Positions 35,599-46,741 of a DNA stretch of 64,000 nt are shown here, piece by piece (the first letter of the stretch is position 1; each line of letters starts with the position of its first letter). The notes below the pieces were generated by a model. It was not told where the DNA came from and ran no database searches. It was given only the letters and a program-made list of their open reading frames with translations. A program made the translations under genes and the position numbers. Source of the stretch: Leptodontidium sp. MPI-SDFR-AT-0119 (lineage: Eukaryota; Ascomycota; Leotiomycetes; Helotiales; Leptodontidiaceae); assembly GCA_020726505.1 (NCBI GenBank), contig JAHLEZ010000002.1, forward strand, positions 3,782,001 through 3,846,000, written 5' to 3'.

Positions 35599-36202
35599 AT
35601 GTCCATCTCCTCTGGTTCAACAATACGGCCAGCTCTCACAGGCTCTTGCCAATGCGGCAAAGTCACCTACTCTAGCAGCGTCCTCCCAACAGATCTCACC
35701 AACTGCCACTGCAAGACCTGTCGAAAACTCTCTGGTGCGCCTTATCTCACCTTTGCTGGTTTTCCAGTCTCGGCAATCACCTACAGCTCTGATTCCTCGT
35801 CCCTCACCACAACGAGGTATTCCGAGATAGCAGACAGAACGCACTGCTCTACCTGTGGCACACCGATATCGATGCAGTACAAATGTCAGCCCGAGAACAT
35901 CAGTATTACTGCTGGGAGCATAGATGAGGAGAGTTTGAAAGCTCCTCTGCCAAAGGTCTCACAACATATCTTCCTATCTGAAAAGGCGAGCTGGTTGTAA
36001 GTATCCCTCTTGCATCTCACTTTCTGGCACTATTTCGATTTTCAAACAAAGCTTTGAATGGATATATTTTAACGCTGTGTTCTTTAGTGAGATCCCGGGA
36101 GATGAGAAGGAGAAGTGCCAGAAATTTGAGAAGTTTTCGACGAACTTCCAGAAGAAGGTTGATGGATGGAAGAAAGTATTCCTGTCACCAGGACTGGGTT
36201 GA
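35599..36202 (+). CDS. Gfa/CENP-V-type zinc protein (170 aa)
   Basis: Exons 35599-35996 and 36088-36202; intron 35997-36087 (91 nt, gtaagt...tttag). The zinc ligands of the Gfa fold are present: GSCQCGKVTY (CxC), NCHCKTCRKLSG (CxCxxC) and HCSTCGTPI (CxxC). Conserved turns LTFAGFP and ITAGSIDEESL also appear. The C-terminus after splicing is WFEIPGDEKEKCQKF followed by a basic helix. The family was named for glutathione-dependent formaldehyde-activating enzyme, but most fungal members have unknown substrates and likely act as small thiol-handling proteins in the cytosol. A specific substrate cannot be inferred. Confidence 0.92.
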
Positions 36203-36421
36203 AGGAAAGTAGTGAAATGTGCATTTGATGGAAAGTAGATTTGCATCATGCTTGGAGCAAACCAGGCGTTCATTTGGAGCCCTGTCAGGTCTGCTATCTG
36301 AATATCCCAAATCGCAGTACTGGATCAACACCTAGCCATCGGCTCAACTCCCCAAACCCTAGAAATAACCGTACACCAAACTCTACAATCCTCTGTCGTT
36401 CCTCTGCCTCCATTATCTCAC

Positions 36422-37251
36422 TCATCCTTTCACTGCTTCGACAAAAAGTTCCCGCATTCCCTTGAGTAAGACTCTCAAATCCCGAGACTCATTCAACTTG
36501 TCCAGCACTCGCTCAATCTGCTCTTTCTCCAACTTGGGCTTGCAATATGGAATTTCGTATTCCCTCTTCGAAGTGTCTAGCTCGAACCATGCCTCCCTGG
36601 TCCAATCCCTATCATCAATATGCGTGAACATGAACTTCAAGCGATCGTTTAATCCCGCTCCTTCGAGTGTCATACAGAGATTCGAAGTCCAGAAATCCAT
36701 CTCTGGTATGTTGAACCGAGACTGAGAATCGATGTGCTGGGCATGAGCGCGTTGTGCAGCCAAACGTACGTCAATCTGCTTCTGGGTGTCCGCAATCTGC
36801 TGCTTGAGGCTCTCTCGGGTTGCGACATGTGCATCTCGTTGTGCGCTGAGGGATGCAATCGCGGTCTTCATCTCATTCGTCTCCGCCTCCTCTTTAGCGA
36901 CAGTTTGTTGGTGTGTGCTGGATTTCTGAGAGAGTATCTCAATGTCTCTCTTCTTCATGCGCTGGTCCTCTATTATTGTGTTAGGTAGATCACACCAAGG
37001 CCCGAACAGGAGCAAATACCCTTGAGTTCAGCAACATTCATCCGGAACTGGTTCCTCTCCTCCAAGACACGCTTGCGTCCTTGCTCAATGAATGTGTCGA
37101 ATTTGACTGTGAACTTTGCCATGCGATCTCGCAGTTCGTCGAACCCGAAGTTGATATTTGGGAGCGAATCTGCCATCGAGGGCGCGTCTGCGGATGAAAG
37201 AGGGGGGCGCATTGCGCTGGTAGAAAGCGACGGCTCGAATAGTGTAGACAT
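36422..37251 (-). CDS. SPC25: Kinetochore NDC80 complex subunit Spc25 (259 aa)
   Basis: Exons 37251-37020 and 36969-36422; intron 36970-37019 (50 nt, gtattt...aatag). N-terminal residues 1-60 are poorly conserved. A coiled coil runs from about 60 to 165 (KFDTFIEQGRKRVLEERNQF ... AQRDAHVATRESLKQQ). The globular C-terminal domain follows (FNIPEMDFWTSNLC, DRLKFMFTHIDDRDWTREAW, FELDTSKREYEIPYCKPKLE, VLLKGMRELFVEA). This matches fungal Spc25, which pairs with Spc24 at the inner-kinetochore end of the Ndc80 complex. I chose ATG 37251 (MSTLFEPS); the upstream extension to 37608 crosses the divergent Rrn6 promoter and first exon and is not coding. Confidence 0.93.
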
Positions 37252-37576
37252 TTTGCGTGGGCTTGGAGGTGTCTGCTGTAGATGTAGTTGGGCGTGAAGT
37301 TGTGTTTGTTTCAAAGCTGCTCGATGCGCTGGTGTTTTGATTCGCGCTTGCCGTTGGTGAGGAGACGTGATTTGACTAGGCCAGGATTGGTAAGGCGTTC
37401 CCGATAAGAGGGACTCGATAAATTTCTGAGACATCAGAATCCATTTTCGAAGAATGAAAACGACTTTCAAAGCTGGCCGATTTGCAGCGCAAACATCTCG
37501 ACATCGGAACCTGTGTAAATGCGCATCGAAATGAATCAGGTAGTGATATCCGAAGCTCGAAGACCACGAAAACCCA
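37252..37576. promoter_or_regulatory. Bidirectional promoter, SPC25 / RRN6-like
   Basis: 325 bp between divergent start codons at 37251 (minus) and 37577 (plus). Confidence 0.5.
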
Positions 37577-40500
37577 ATGACTGACCATCGAGTCACTGAC
37601 CTCGCCATTGGTCACCCGGGAAGGGCGACTTATGATCCAGAGGAGCAAGAATGGAAATTTTCACAAACACTGACAGAAGGTTAGTATCCGACTGGTGTTA
37701 GAGTTTCTTGCTCACGCATTGTAGGAGTCCTTGTCAAGCAACTTCTCCCATTTAAGGAGTGGATTCCACCTTCAGACCAGGCCCCTTCACGAGACGATGA
37801 AAAGGCTTCCCTAGTCATTTTAAACCAAACAAAATGGCTTTCCAAGACTTTACCGGAAACTGTCCCGGCAAGACGTATCGCTTTAAACCTTGTCAGAGTA
37901 TCTTGGGAATCGTCCTCTCAAATCTCAAATTGCCTGGGCTCCTTGCTAGCCATTGGACGAGCATATGACCCAGAACGAGTGTCCGGAACCCGAAGACCTC
38001 AGATCTTAATCGTCCCCTATGGCGCAGCAGGTCATGTCCTTCGATTGATCAAGCCGCGGACTGAAACTCGTGGATGGGGGGGGAGGTCAAGCGGAGCTAG
38101 GCTTTCAATGTTAAATCTGGACTCCCTGGAGGCTGGACATTGGAAGGGCACCGGTGGCACTATTCGCCAAATTGTTGCTGCGGATGGCGAGGACGACAAA
38201 GATTGCTGGCTTGCTGTACGTCAAGCCACCGTAGTTACGCTTTTCCGTCCCATATATGGCAAACTCCACACGAGTCCTTCACAATCCGCTGCCTATTCAA
38301 CTTTTGCGCCATCTATGCTCAATGCAAATCCCGTGGCCTCTCTAACTGCTCAGAGGACTGGCTCCAAGACCCATTCTGATTTCGCTTTCAATCCATGGTT
38401 CTCTCGTCAATTTGTAGTCGTTGACACCCTTGGCTACTGGAGTATCTGGGAGCTTGACACACGGTACAACAATAGCAAGTATGCTTCCGAGGTCCTGGTA
38501 CCCAAGAAAACAGGAGGAATCTATGATGGCCAAGTTGACGACGAATCTTCGAAGGCGCCAGAGCTTGGTCATTTTGACGGATGGTATAGGATACTGTGGG
38601 CGTGCAATCTCAGTACGGTTGTTGTTTGCAACAGGCGTCATATCACTATTTTCGATGTCAAGGCAAAAACAACACCACTCGGGCGTGGCAATATATTTCC
38701 AGCTGGGAATACTGACTGGATTATTGATATCCAACGATGCACTACCAATATGAATTATGTTTATGTACTCACAACAGCCCGAATTTTTTGGATAGAGATC
38801 ATTCCTGCTGGAGAAATGATTGATGATCAAGTCGATGTTGGTTGTAAGACGATTTTGTCGTACCTTCATTTTATGAGTCCTGATGATGAGACACTGAAAC
38901 TAGTCCCATTTAAAAGTGACAATGGTAAGACCTTTTATAACAAACATTAGGCTTAGCTAACTATATATAGTCTCCGTTGCTATCGTTTCCGCCAAAAACC
39001 GTGTCGTCAATTATTACACTTTCCAGAAAGCGAAGCCCCGCGCTCATGCGTCTTCGAAGGGGACGTTTCGTCTGTTTGCGTCGTCAGGGGATAGTAATGA
39101 GGGGGCTTTACCACTTCATAGTGTCAACTTTCTACCGTGTCGTCTGGTACCAAGTGTCGATCATTATTCTGGGCCAGGCCCTAAGTACGTCGAACATGGT
39201 GTAGAGTTCTTCCAACTTTGGGCAATTACCACCAATTTGGGACTGTTCTCAACTCTATCTGCAGCGCACCGTACTGGAACGCAAGACCTTGAGATTATTC
39301 CGCCAGACACGAGGCTTCTCATGTCATCACGAGCTCTAGGTCCTAAATTGGTGAATGAGGACGATGATTTCATAGTTCCAGATGGCCAAGGCTATGATAA
39401 GGTCTCGCAAGGCAGGAAGGCCCACCATGCCAGCGCTGCGGTACATGTACCAGAGAAAGATGATCTTCGCTTCAGACTGAATTGGAGAAGAATTTTCAGA
39501 AGGGTATTTTTTGGTGAAACGTCGAATGAAGAGCAACCAAATTCGAACGTCGAATCAGATCATACCCTAGGATTTCCAGAACTTCTCACCCTTGCCACCG
39601 AACACATCATGCAAAGAAAGAAGCAGGACGAACCTTTGAGTGTCACATTAGCTGAGTTGATTGGAGCTACGAAGCAAGGAGAGGATTTGGAAGAAGCCTC
39701 GCCGGCGTTGGGTACCTTTTTGCAATCATTGGAACAGAATCAAAGTCCAGAAGATCGCTGGAGATTGGTTGTAAAAGACCTCACGTTGGGGACCGAATTC
39801 AGGGTTTCCGATAAGAGGGACTCCATTCACCCAGACCTGCTGAAGATCTTTGATCAGCTGGTTGATTATTGGATGGCCAGTCTACCGATTGACCTGCCAA
39901 CTCTTGCACGACATGCAAAATTCAAGGTCATTAGACAGCTCGCCATGGATCTTTGCCTCAATTCTATTGGGATATCTCTTCAGGATAAAACTTTGGAGAA
40001 GATAGTGGAAACTGTACCAATAGATGACGAAACTGTTGTACCGTCGGTATTCAGCAAGGACGGTAGGCTCACCAGAGAGAGTTCGCCCCTCATGTTCTCA
40101 TCGCAACTGGTCGCAACGCAGGCTGAACCCGGCTTAACCTTGCCAACACCAACTCAGACACCATCTTTATACTCACAAGCCACATCAGCATCTGGCCCCG
40201 TAGAGGACTCTGCTATCGCAAGGTTACGCCAATATGCTCCAACGACCAAGGCGAAACCAGACTCGACTGCGAATTCTAATGGGTCCGTGTTGTCTCACTG
40301 GCCGTCTGCACAGGCAGACCCTGTTGAGTATTCTTACGAAAAGGCAATGAAGGCATGGGCAGCTGCAAACACCGACGAAGAAGACGCTCGTTCGAGCAGG
40401 AAAGAGAAGGCCAGAAGAAGGAGAAGGACAGAGGAGTTCGTCAAGGCAGTTGAACCTGCTGTTTCACGGAGGTTGACTTTGACTTCCGGGAGTCAACCTG

Positions 40501-40640
40501 AGGCTATTGGGAAGATGTTCAGCTCTCAACCAGTCAGCGACATACCCATGACGCAGCCAGATAGGGGGACATTTGGAAGTAGACCTGTACAACAAGTCAA
40601 GAAGAAGCCCAAGAAGCAAAGGACTGCTGGATTCAAGTAG
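37577..40640 (+). CDS. RNA polymerase I core-factor subunit Rrn6-like (990 aa)
   Basis: Exons 37577-37679, 37725-38924 and 38971-40640; introns of 45 nt (gttagt...tgtag) and 46 nt (gtaaga...tatag). The start reads MTDHRVTDLAIGHPGRATYD. An N-terminal WD/propeller-like region (SNCLGSLLAIGRAYD, FNPWFSRQFVVVDTLGYWSI, DGWYRILWACNLSTVVVCNR, YVYVLTTARIFWIEI) matches the Rrn6 family. Next come a helical region, an acidic/polar linker and a basic Lys/Arg-rich C-terminus (KEKARRRRRTEEF, KKKPKKQRTAGFK). In yeast, Rrn6 with Rrn7 and Rrn11 forms the core factor that recruits Pol I to rDNA promoters in the nucleolus. The fungal family is fast-evolving, so the call rests on the first half. Confidence 0.87.
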
Positions 40641-41105
40641 TCAAATAGATCTAAGCCCTCAAATGAACTCTTCTAGGAACATCTGAAGTAATTTAAAAGA
40701 AACTAAGGTAAAAACCCAGCCGAAATTGACTAAATGAATTATTTGCGTCCGCCTATTAGGCTATTAAGGTTTCCAGGTAGACATTTGACATGTACTAATG
40801 CTGCTGCACAGGAATTTCTCTGCTGAACCAAAGTGACATCCAGTAGGCAACAAGTCATCTCAAGAGAGTGAACACACCAAAATTTCAAAATTTCAATAAC
40901 AGTGAATAAAAGACTACTTCGATTTACTCACTTAGCCTCATACTGGATTCTACAGAAAAGAATCTTGACATTAGTGAAATGTACGAGGTCCCCGTTCTGA
41001 TGCGACGTGTTTGCTCATTCAAAATTGCCCCTCACTTACCCCACCAAAGCACATAAACAAACCTCTCTCCAGAACCCTCCCCCAAACTCCCATCAACGTC
41101 CGAAA
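40641..41105. other. Intergenic: Rrn6 3' UTR and PITH-gene promoter
   Basis: No gene seen in these 465 bp. Confidence 0.5.
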
Positions 41106-41864
41106 ATGTCCAACCATTGCCACGACGAGCACGACCACTCAGGTCATGATCACGGCCACGATCATGCAGGACATGATCACTCGGACGACATCACACCAGC
41201 ACTACAGTACTCACTCTACCAACACATAAACTTCGACGACATCACCACTCTGAACGAAGCAGAAGCCGGCTCCGGAAAGGCCATTGTGAAGAAGACGTGG
41301 GCCGAGAGATTAGAACCCGAGCCTGAGCTTGAGAGCGACGCTGATGAGCAGCTACTCATGCACATTCCGTAAGTCCATTCATCTTATGCAGAAATCCTCT
41401 GGGACAAACAGAGACTCAGAGAGCAGTAGAGCAACACCTAATAACTCACTCCAAACAGCTTCACCGGCCAAATAAAACTCCATTCCATCCTAATCCGCAC
41501 CTCCCCCTCTTCCTCCGCGCCGCAAACCCTAAAAGTATTCATCAACCGCGACGACATCGACTTCAGCGCTGCCTCAGAGCTCTCCCCCACTCAGGAATTC
41601 AAGCTCTCCCAGACGTCCGAGGTACAGGATATACAGGTCAAGCGGGCTCTGTTTGGGAAAGTGCAGAGCCTGACGTTGTTCGTGGAGGATAACTATGGGG
41701 AGGAGCAGAGCAGGGTGAGTTATTTGGGGTTTAAAGGAGATTGGATGCAGTTGGGTAGAGCGCCGTCGAATATTATTTATGAGGCCGCGGCGAATCCGAG
41801 TGATCATGCTGTGAAGGGTACGGCGGTTAATCAGATGGGGAGTCATCTTGGTGGGGGGCTTTGA
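41106..41864 (+). CDS. PITH-domain protein with His-rich N-terminus (222 aa)
   Basis: Exons 41106-41368 and 41459-41864; intron 41369-41458 (90 nt). Residues 1-28 are a His/Asp/Gly-rich stretch (HDHGHDHAGHDHSDD) that could bind metal. The PITH domain follows: LYQHINFDDITTLNE, then IPFTGQIKLHSILIRT across the splice site, LKVFINRDDIDF, and SYLGFKGDWMQLGRAPSNII ... YEAAANPSDH. Human PITHD1 and thioredoxin-like TXNL1 share this domain, which associates with the proteasome in TXNL1. This protein has PITH only, without a thioredoxin fold. The histidine-rich start is also common in fungal and animal PITHD1. Confidence 0.9.
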
Positions 41865-42114
41865 GTTGGTGTTTTATTGAGGGAGTTATGGAATTAGTGT
41901 TCAGGAAGGAGGGGATGGAAAAGTCTTTGGTTATGGTAAGTTTGTTCTTCTCGTACTAAAACTATTTCTGATTCATATTAGGAGTTATGCGATGATACCA
42001 AGCAGCCAAATGAGCTGGGTGCGTGCCTGGGTTTCTAGAAAATGCATTTCTCACGACATGATTTTCAAAACAAGACTTCTCTTATGATTCCATTGCTATT
42101 GAGACTTCTATAGA

Positions 42115-43053
42115 CTACATGAAATCACTCAAGTAACCTTCTTCACGATTCTGATTATTCGCCTCATCGGAATCTTGTTCCTGGAACAGCTCATCATAAG
42201 CGTGATCTTTCTGCCACTTCTTCTGTTTTCTCTCCTCTGCTACTCTAGCTTCTTCTTTTTTCTTCAGTCATAGTATTAGCAACAAGCAAGAATGCAATTA
42301 ACAAATAACAAGTAAGGGAAAAAAATTCGGAAGATGGAGAAGACATACTCGTTCCAACCTAGCAGCTTGATCCTTCTTCCTCACAGCCTTCAGTTTCTCC
42401 TCTCTCTCCATCTGCAGGTCTGGGAACTTCTCGACTTTGGTCTTATTGAGACGGTTGACGATAGGGTTCTCTCGTTGCGGGACGAGGATTCTCTTTACCT
42501 ATAGAAAGAACTTCAGCACCCAAGTTTCGTTTTCTATCGCTAGCAGTAGTATTTCTGAGCAAACCAACCTTCCGAGGGTCCTTAAATCCCACTTGACCAA
42601 CAGCCATGGAACCATCTTTCTTCAGATTCGCCCATGGGGTGTAGATAATAGTGACATTATCCTTCTTATTGCCTTTTCGCAAATATATCAGCATCACGTG
42701 TCGTCACTGTTCAATGGAACAAGCAACAAACCTTCAATAGAATTGGCCTTGGTGAGCTGAGCGCAATCGGTCAAGACAGCCTCATTAATAGACTCCCAGC
42801 TTTCACCCTCCTTCATTCGGAGGTAGATATGAGCACTAGACAATTTGTCCGCGTGGAACCACACATCTTCCTCCAGACCATACTTGATGAGATCCTCATC
42901 TGCGAGTCGAGTAAATTGTGTCAGTTACAAAACCGTCTTTCTATCAAAAAATGGATGCGGGTAAGAATATTTTTGCTCACTCTCGACTTTATCCTTGCCA
43001 GCGTAGATCTCAGCGGATGGAGATACCGCGTTGGAAGTGAAGTAGTAAACCAT
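42115..43053 (-). CDS. CCDC25-like protein, NFACT-R domain (213 aa, five exons)
   Basis: Exons 43053-42981, 42899-42732, 42672-42569, 42498-42349 and 42261-42115; introns 81, 59, 70 and 87 nt. The spliced protein begins MVYYFTSNAVSPSAEIYAGK and continues KYGLEEDVWFHADKLSSAHI, LTDCAQLTKANSIEG, VTIIYTPWANLKKDGSM and AVGQVGFKDPRKV. It ends in a charged coiled coil (NRLNKTKVEKFPDL, ERKQKKWQKDHAYDE). Length and order match eukaryotic CCDC25, whose NFACT-R domain is related to that of Rqc2/NEMF and bacterial RqcH. Human CCDC25 has been reported as a DNA sensor; the fungal role is unknown and might concern translation. None of the five exons stands out as a long ORF. It is divergent from the mitochondrial uL3 gene (224 bp between starts). 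Confidence 0.92.
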
Positions 43054-43277
43054 GGTGGGTGGCTACTCAAGAACCGCTCTCATCTCCGTTCCATGTCTTT
43101 TTGTTCGTCACGACAAGATCGGGCTAATTTTGGCGAGGAAACTGATATTGGGTGCCACACTAGAATCTTTCGGCCGCCGTAGTCACTCCTTGACTGAGGT
43201 CAACCTCGACTAGAATATTTACAACAGCTGGAATTCCGGTCGCAAGTCTCACGCCAGTCCATCAAAGCCCACGCATC
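43054..43277. promoter_or_regulatory. Bidirectional promoter, CCDC25-like / mitochondrial uL3
   Basis: 224 bp between divergent start codons at 43053 (minus) and 43278 (plus). Confidence 0.5.
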
Positions 43278-44195
43278 ATGGCACCCAAGCTGCCAACAAG
43301 CTGGGCGCAACTCCAATTACCGCCCTCCTTCCTCCTCCCCGACGCTTTCCTCCCATTGACCGCGAAGCGCGGCATCAAATATGGATGGACGACCGCCCCA
43401 GCACGAGCGAAGCCCGCTCGATTCAACCAGCAGACAGCTGGACTCCCAACTCTGGAACACTCTCCCGCCGCGGCTCTGAAGAGAAAAGAGTTCACGCTGC
43501 CATTACGAACGGGAGCGTTAGCTATCAAGAAGGGGATGACAGCTCTGTACGATCCAGAGACGGGTGTCAGGACGCCATGTACGGTCCTGCAGTTCGATAG
43601 AGTGCAAGTCGTGTCTCACAAGACGAGGGAGAAGCACGGCTATTACGCCGTACAGATGGGTGCTGGGTGGAAGCATCCTGACAATGTGACGAGGCCGTTG
43701 CTAGGGCATTTCGCGGGCGCGGATGTTGCTCCCAAGAGATTCGTTTCCGAGTTCAGGGTTAAGAATCAGGAGGGCTTGTTGGAGGTTGGGCAGACGGTTG
43801 GGCCGGAGTGGTTCCTCGAGGGGCAGTTTGTTGATACGAGGTCGGATTGTAGGGGAATGGGATGGGCGGGTGGTATGAAGAGATGGGGGTTTAAAGGACA
43901 GCCAGCTTCGCATGGTAACTCCAAGACGCATCGTGCTATGGGTTCGTCTGGTGCTTCGCAGGGAAGCGGTTCGAGGGTTCTGCCGGGAAAGAAAATGCCC
44001 GGAAGGATGGGAGGAAATCAGGTCACGATACAGAATGTTAAGGTGTTGAAGGTGGATACTGAGAAGGGGCTGTTGATCCTGAATGGGTGTCTTGCTGGTC
44101 CAAAGGGTTGCATTGTCAAGATTCAGGATGCGATTAAGAAGCCATGGCCTGTTATCCCAGGAGAGGAGATCACGGAGGAGTTGGCAACGGCATAG
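43278..44195 (+). CDS. Mitochondrial large-subunit ribosomal protein uL3m (305 aa)
   Basis: Intronless. The N-terminus (MAPKLPTSWAQLQLPPSFLL) is probably part of the mitochondrial targeting region. The uL3 core follows: TGALAIKKGMTALYDPETG, GWKHPDNVTRPLLGHFAG and PKRFVSEFRVKNQEGL. The ribosomal L3 signature loop (FKGQPASHGNSKTHRAMGSS, GKKMPGRMGGNQVT) and LILNGCLAGPKGCIV complete it. It corresponds to yeast Mrpl9. uL3 sits near the peptidyl-transferase centre and is an early assembly protein. The downstream neighbour Coa1 is convergent, with 183 bp between the stop codons. Confidence 0.94.
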   Translation: MAPKLPTSWAQLQLPPSFLLPDAFLPLTAKRGIKYGWTTAPARAKPARFNQQTAGLPTLEHSPAAALKRKEFTLPLRTGALAIKKGMTALYDPETGVRTPCTVLQFDRVQVVSHKTREKHGYYAVQMGAGWKHPDNVTRPLLGHFAGADVAPKRFVSEFRVKNQEGLLEVGQTVGPEWFLEGQFVDTRSDCRGMGWAGGMKRWGFKGQPASHGNSKTHRAMGSSGASQGSGSRVLPGKKMPGRMGGNQVTIQNVKVLKVDTEKGLLILNGCLAGPKGCIVKIQDAIKKPWPVIPGEEITEELATA

Positions 44196-44378
44196 AAAAA
44201 AGACTTTGTACAATACAGTAGACTATTTGTACAATAATTGTGGCATAGACCGAGCGTTTTTGAGCAGAAATCCCAAGTACGCCATTGCAATGCATTGAAT
44301 CCCATTTCGTTCCAATCCCACTCCATTTCCATCATAATTCTCCTCATCCTGTAAATACCACACCCAAGTCCAAGCAAC

Positions 44379-45096
44379 CTACCCAGACAAATTCGGTGCA
44401 TACGACCCTCTCCCAACCTTCTTCGGTTCATCCTCATCCAACTCAATGCCCATAAACGGATCACTCCCATCCAGCAAATCAATCTTCTCCCCTTCCTCCG
44501 TCTCCAGACTCCACTCCGTCGTAACAAACATCCCCTGCCTCCCCAGCCTATGGCTCTTGAACCTCATCGTCCCACTCCCCGCCTGGCCCTTGACCGCGAA
44601 ATGGATATCGATTTTCCCGTGCAGCATGTTCATCTCGCCCCAGATCCACGGCATCTGGCTCTTGAAGTAGATCTCCTCCCCGAGATACTCGCGCGCTTTG
44701 GGGGAGGTGCGGAGCGCGTACATCGTCGAGGATACGACGCTGCTGGAGGACTTTTGGTAGTTGAATATACCCAGTGTGGAGGATATTAGGATGACTAGGA
44801 AGATGGGGATGGTGCGGACCCATTTCATGCCGTTTTCGGGGATATCTAAACACAAACAAGATATGAAATCAGACAATTGATCTCCCAATTCAAACATTAA
44901 ACGTGAGAGAAAACGAGAAAGGGAGGGAGTAAGTGAATGTGTAAATACCTGGAAGTTCCCGATCGGCCCTCCTCGCCATCAACGGCCCATCTCCAGGTTT
45001 CGGAGGCGCAATCAACGTCCTCCTCGGCGCCACATTCCTCGAAATCACAGGTCTAGCTCTGAAGAGCACCCTCGAGCGCAGTAATCGCGGTAACAT
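44379..45096 (-). CDS. COA1: Cytochrome c oxidase assembly protein Coa1 (204 aa)
   Basis: Exons 45096-44949 and 44845-44379; intron 44846-44948 (103 nt, gtattt...tttag). The N-terminus is a basic mitochondrial presequence (MLPRLLRSRVLFRARPVISR). After RRADRELPDIPENGMKWVR a single transmembrane segment follows (IPIFLVILISSTLGIF). Next is the intermembrane-space domain with SSSVVSSTMYALRTSPKARE, MNMLHGKIDIHFAVKG and GTMRFKSHR. This is the Coa1/Tim21-like layout of an inner-membrane factor that handles newly made Cox1 with Shy1. Together with uL3m next door it makes a small mitochondrial cluster, which may be chance. Confidence 0.9.
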
Positions 45097-45336
45097 CTTG
45101 CTTCACAGAAACCTAGGGTGTGAGCTTGAGAATGCGGTTCTGTAGGAGCTTGGAGGATTGAGTGGATTGGCTGGCTGAGAATGGTTCGAGTTTTGGCGGT
45201 GTTTGCACGGTTTGCTTTTCGCGAGGCTGACTGGCTTAGAAGGCCCTCCACTTCCGAGCTGTCTTGAACTTCCTCTTTCTTGATGTCTGGACCGCCTTTT
45301 CATCAACGACCGTCTGATCTTTGAAGAAGGGAAGAG

Positions 45337-46107
45337 ATGGCGACTGCGAGATTAAGGAGAACGTTCCAGTATCCAACGGATATGGATTCCGAGGATGACG
45401 GTCCAGAAGCAATGGATGAAGAAGGTATCTTATCCCCACCAACACATTCCCCAAGGCTGGCCGGCAGGCTGGCTACTTCTCAGCCTTCTCCCCCCTACCT
45501 ACTGACCCCCCTCATACAACGATTAAACACTCTCAATTGAACATAAGTAACTAACCACCCCCCTCCAGAACAAGAAAACCTAATCCACACCATCTCCACC
45601 CAAAACGCAACCCGCAACGAACAATACACCACCCTCCTCCTTATCCTAACCCTCATCTCCACCCTTCCTTACATACGCACTCTCTTCACACCACGCACAA
45701 CCCTCCTTTCCCTCTTGAGCCTCACGTCCCTCTTCTCAACTGCTTATATCCTACGCTCTTTCCCGCCTGGAACGACGGGGATTGCCTTTCTTGATTCTTT
45801 GAACAACACCCCCTCTGCGCAAATCCAAAGTAGGAGTCTAGCAGCGAAGAAAGCAGCGCTACTTCAAGCTAGCGATGCGGGGCCTGTGAGGATGTATCTC
45901 CCGTACTTAAATGTAGGGCTTTGTGTTGTGCTTTTTGGATTGGGGGGCGTGGTTGCGAGGAGAGGTGGGGAGGGGGTGCTTTGGTGGGGGTTTGAGGGCT
46001 TGCCTGGGGTGGTTTATGTGGTTGTCGTGTTGGCGAAGTGGATTATGGGGGGTGTTGATCCCGAGGGGGAGTTGGGGGGGTTGAGGTATGGGTTGAAAGG
46101 TGCGTAG
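45337..46107 (+). CDS. Conserved-looking two-TM membrane protein, function unknown (208 aa)
   Basis: Exons 45337-45424 and 45569-46107; intron 45425-45568 (144 nt, gtatct...ctccag). The N-terminus (MATARLRRTFQYPTD, MDSEDDGPEAMDEEEQENLI) is cytosolic-looking and acidic. A hydrophobic hairpin follows (YTTLLLILTLISTLPYIRTL, LLSLLSLTSLFSTAYILRSF), and there is a second hydrophobic pair near the C-terminus (YLPYLNVGLCVVLFGLGGVV, GVVYVVVVLAKWIMGG). I do not recognise the family. The base composition of exon 2 changes from C-rich to G-rich along its length. It shares a 240-bp divergent promoter with COA1. Confidence 0.8.
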
Positions 46108-46741
46108 GTTGGTTACTTTGGCATGGAAGGGTAATACGTGAATGGGAGTACCTAGGTAGGTTAATCTGGAAGAAGGGGATCACGGGACTCTGAGGTTGGA
46201 TGAGAATCAGAAGGCGGCTTTGTGATTTATGATGAAGCTTTCAGCTTGATCAATTAAGGACGCTAGTTCTGATTCTATCAAATACTGCGCTACCCCAGGC
46301 TTGCCCTCGAATCCTCCAACACCGACTTCATCTGAGTGTGAAGCCATCGGTTCTCGATAGCCAGCCACCTTTCCTCGTACCACTTTGCGTAAGTCTTGTG
46401 TGCAAAGAATCAACAGTTTTCAGTCGGCGGTAAAAATTCCCCTTACCAAACTTGACTTCACTTGCGAACAAATCTAGCGATCCTGTTTTAAACACCGCTC
46501 TACCTTAGAGGACACCACTTTGCGAGGTTCCAAAATGAAATGGGGTGAGGGAACCCGCCTTTGAAAGTGCCTAAGTTAGGGATGCTCTGAATTCCGAAAT
46601 CATGACGCTTGAAATAAGCTGCATTGAGGTGGAGCATTCTACAAGAGGATAGAAGGGAACGAAACAGATCCCTGAGTGCCACTAAGGACCACGCTACAAT
46701 ATCAAACTACTAACTTGTGTATTGAATATACGAAACTGCCG
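46108..46741. other. Intergenic with a possible spliced remnant on the minus strand
   Basis: Mostly non-coding. On the minus strand about 46207-46520 holds a plausible 52-nt intron (46395-46446, gtaagg...cacaag) joining two short open stretches that stop at 46207. I cannot assign it to a family or find a start codon. Confidence 0.35.

Noticed and set aside
42690..42705. CACGTG near 42695
   Set aside because: It lies inside a CCDC25-like intron rather than in a promoter.
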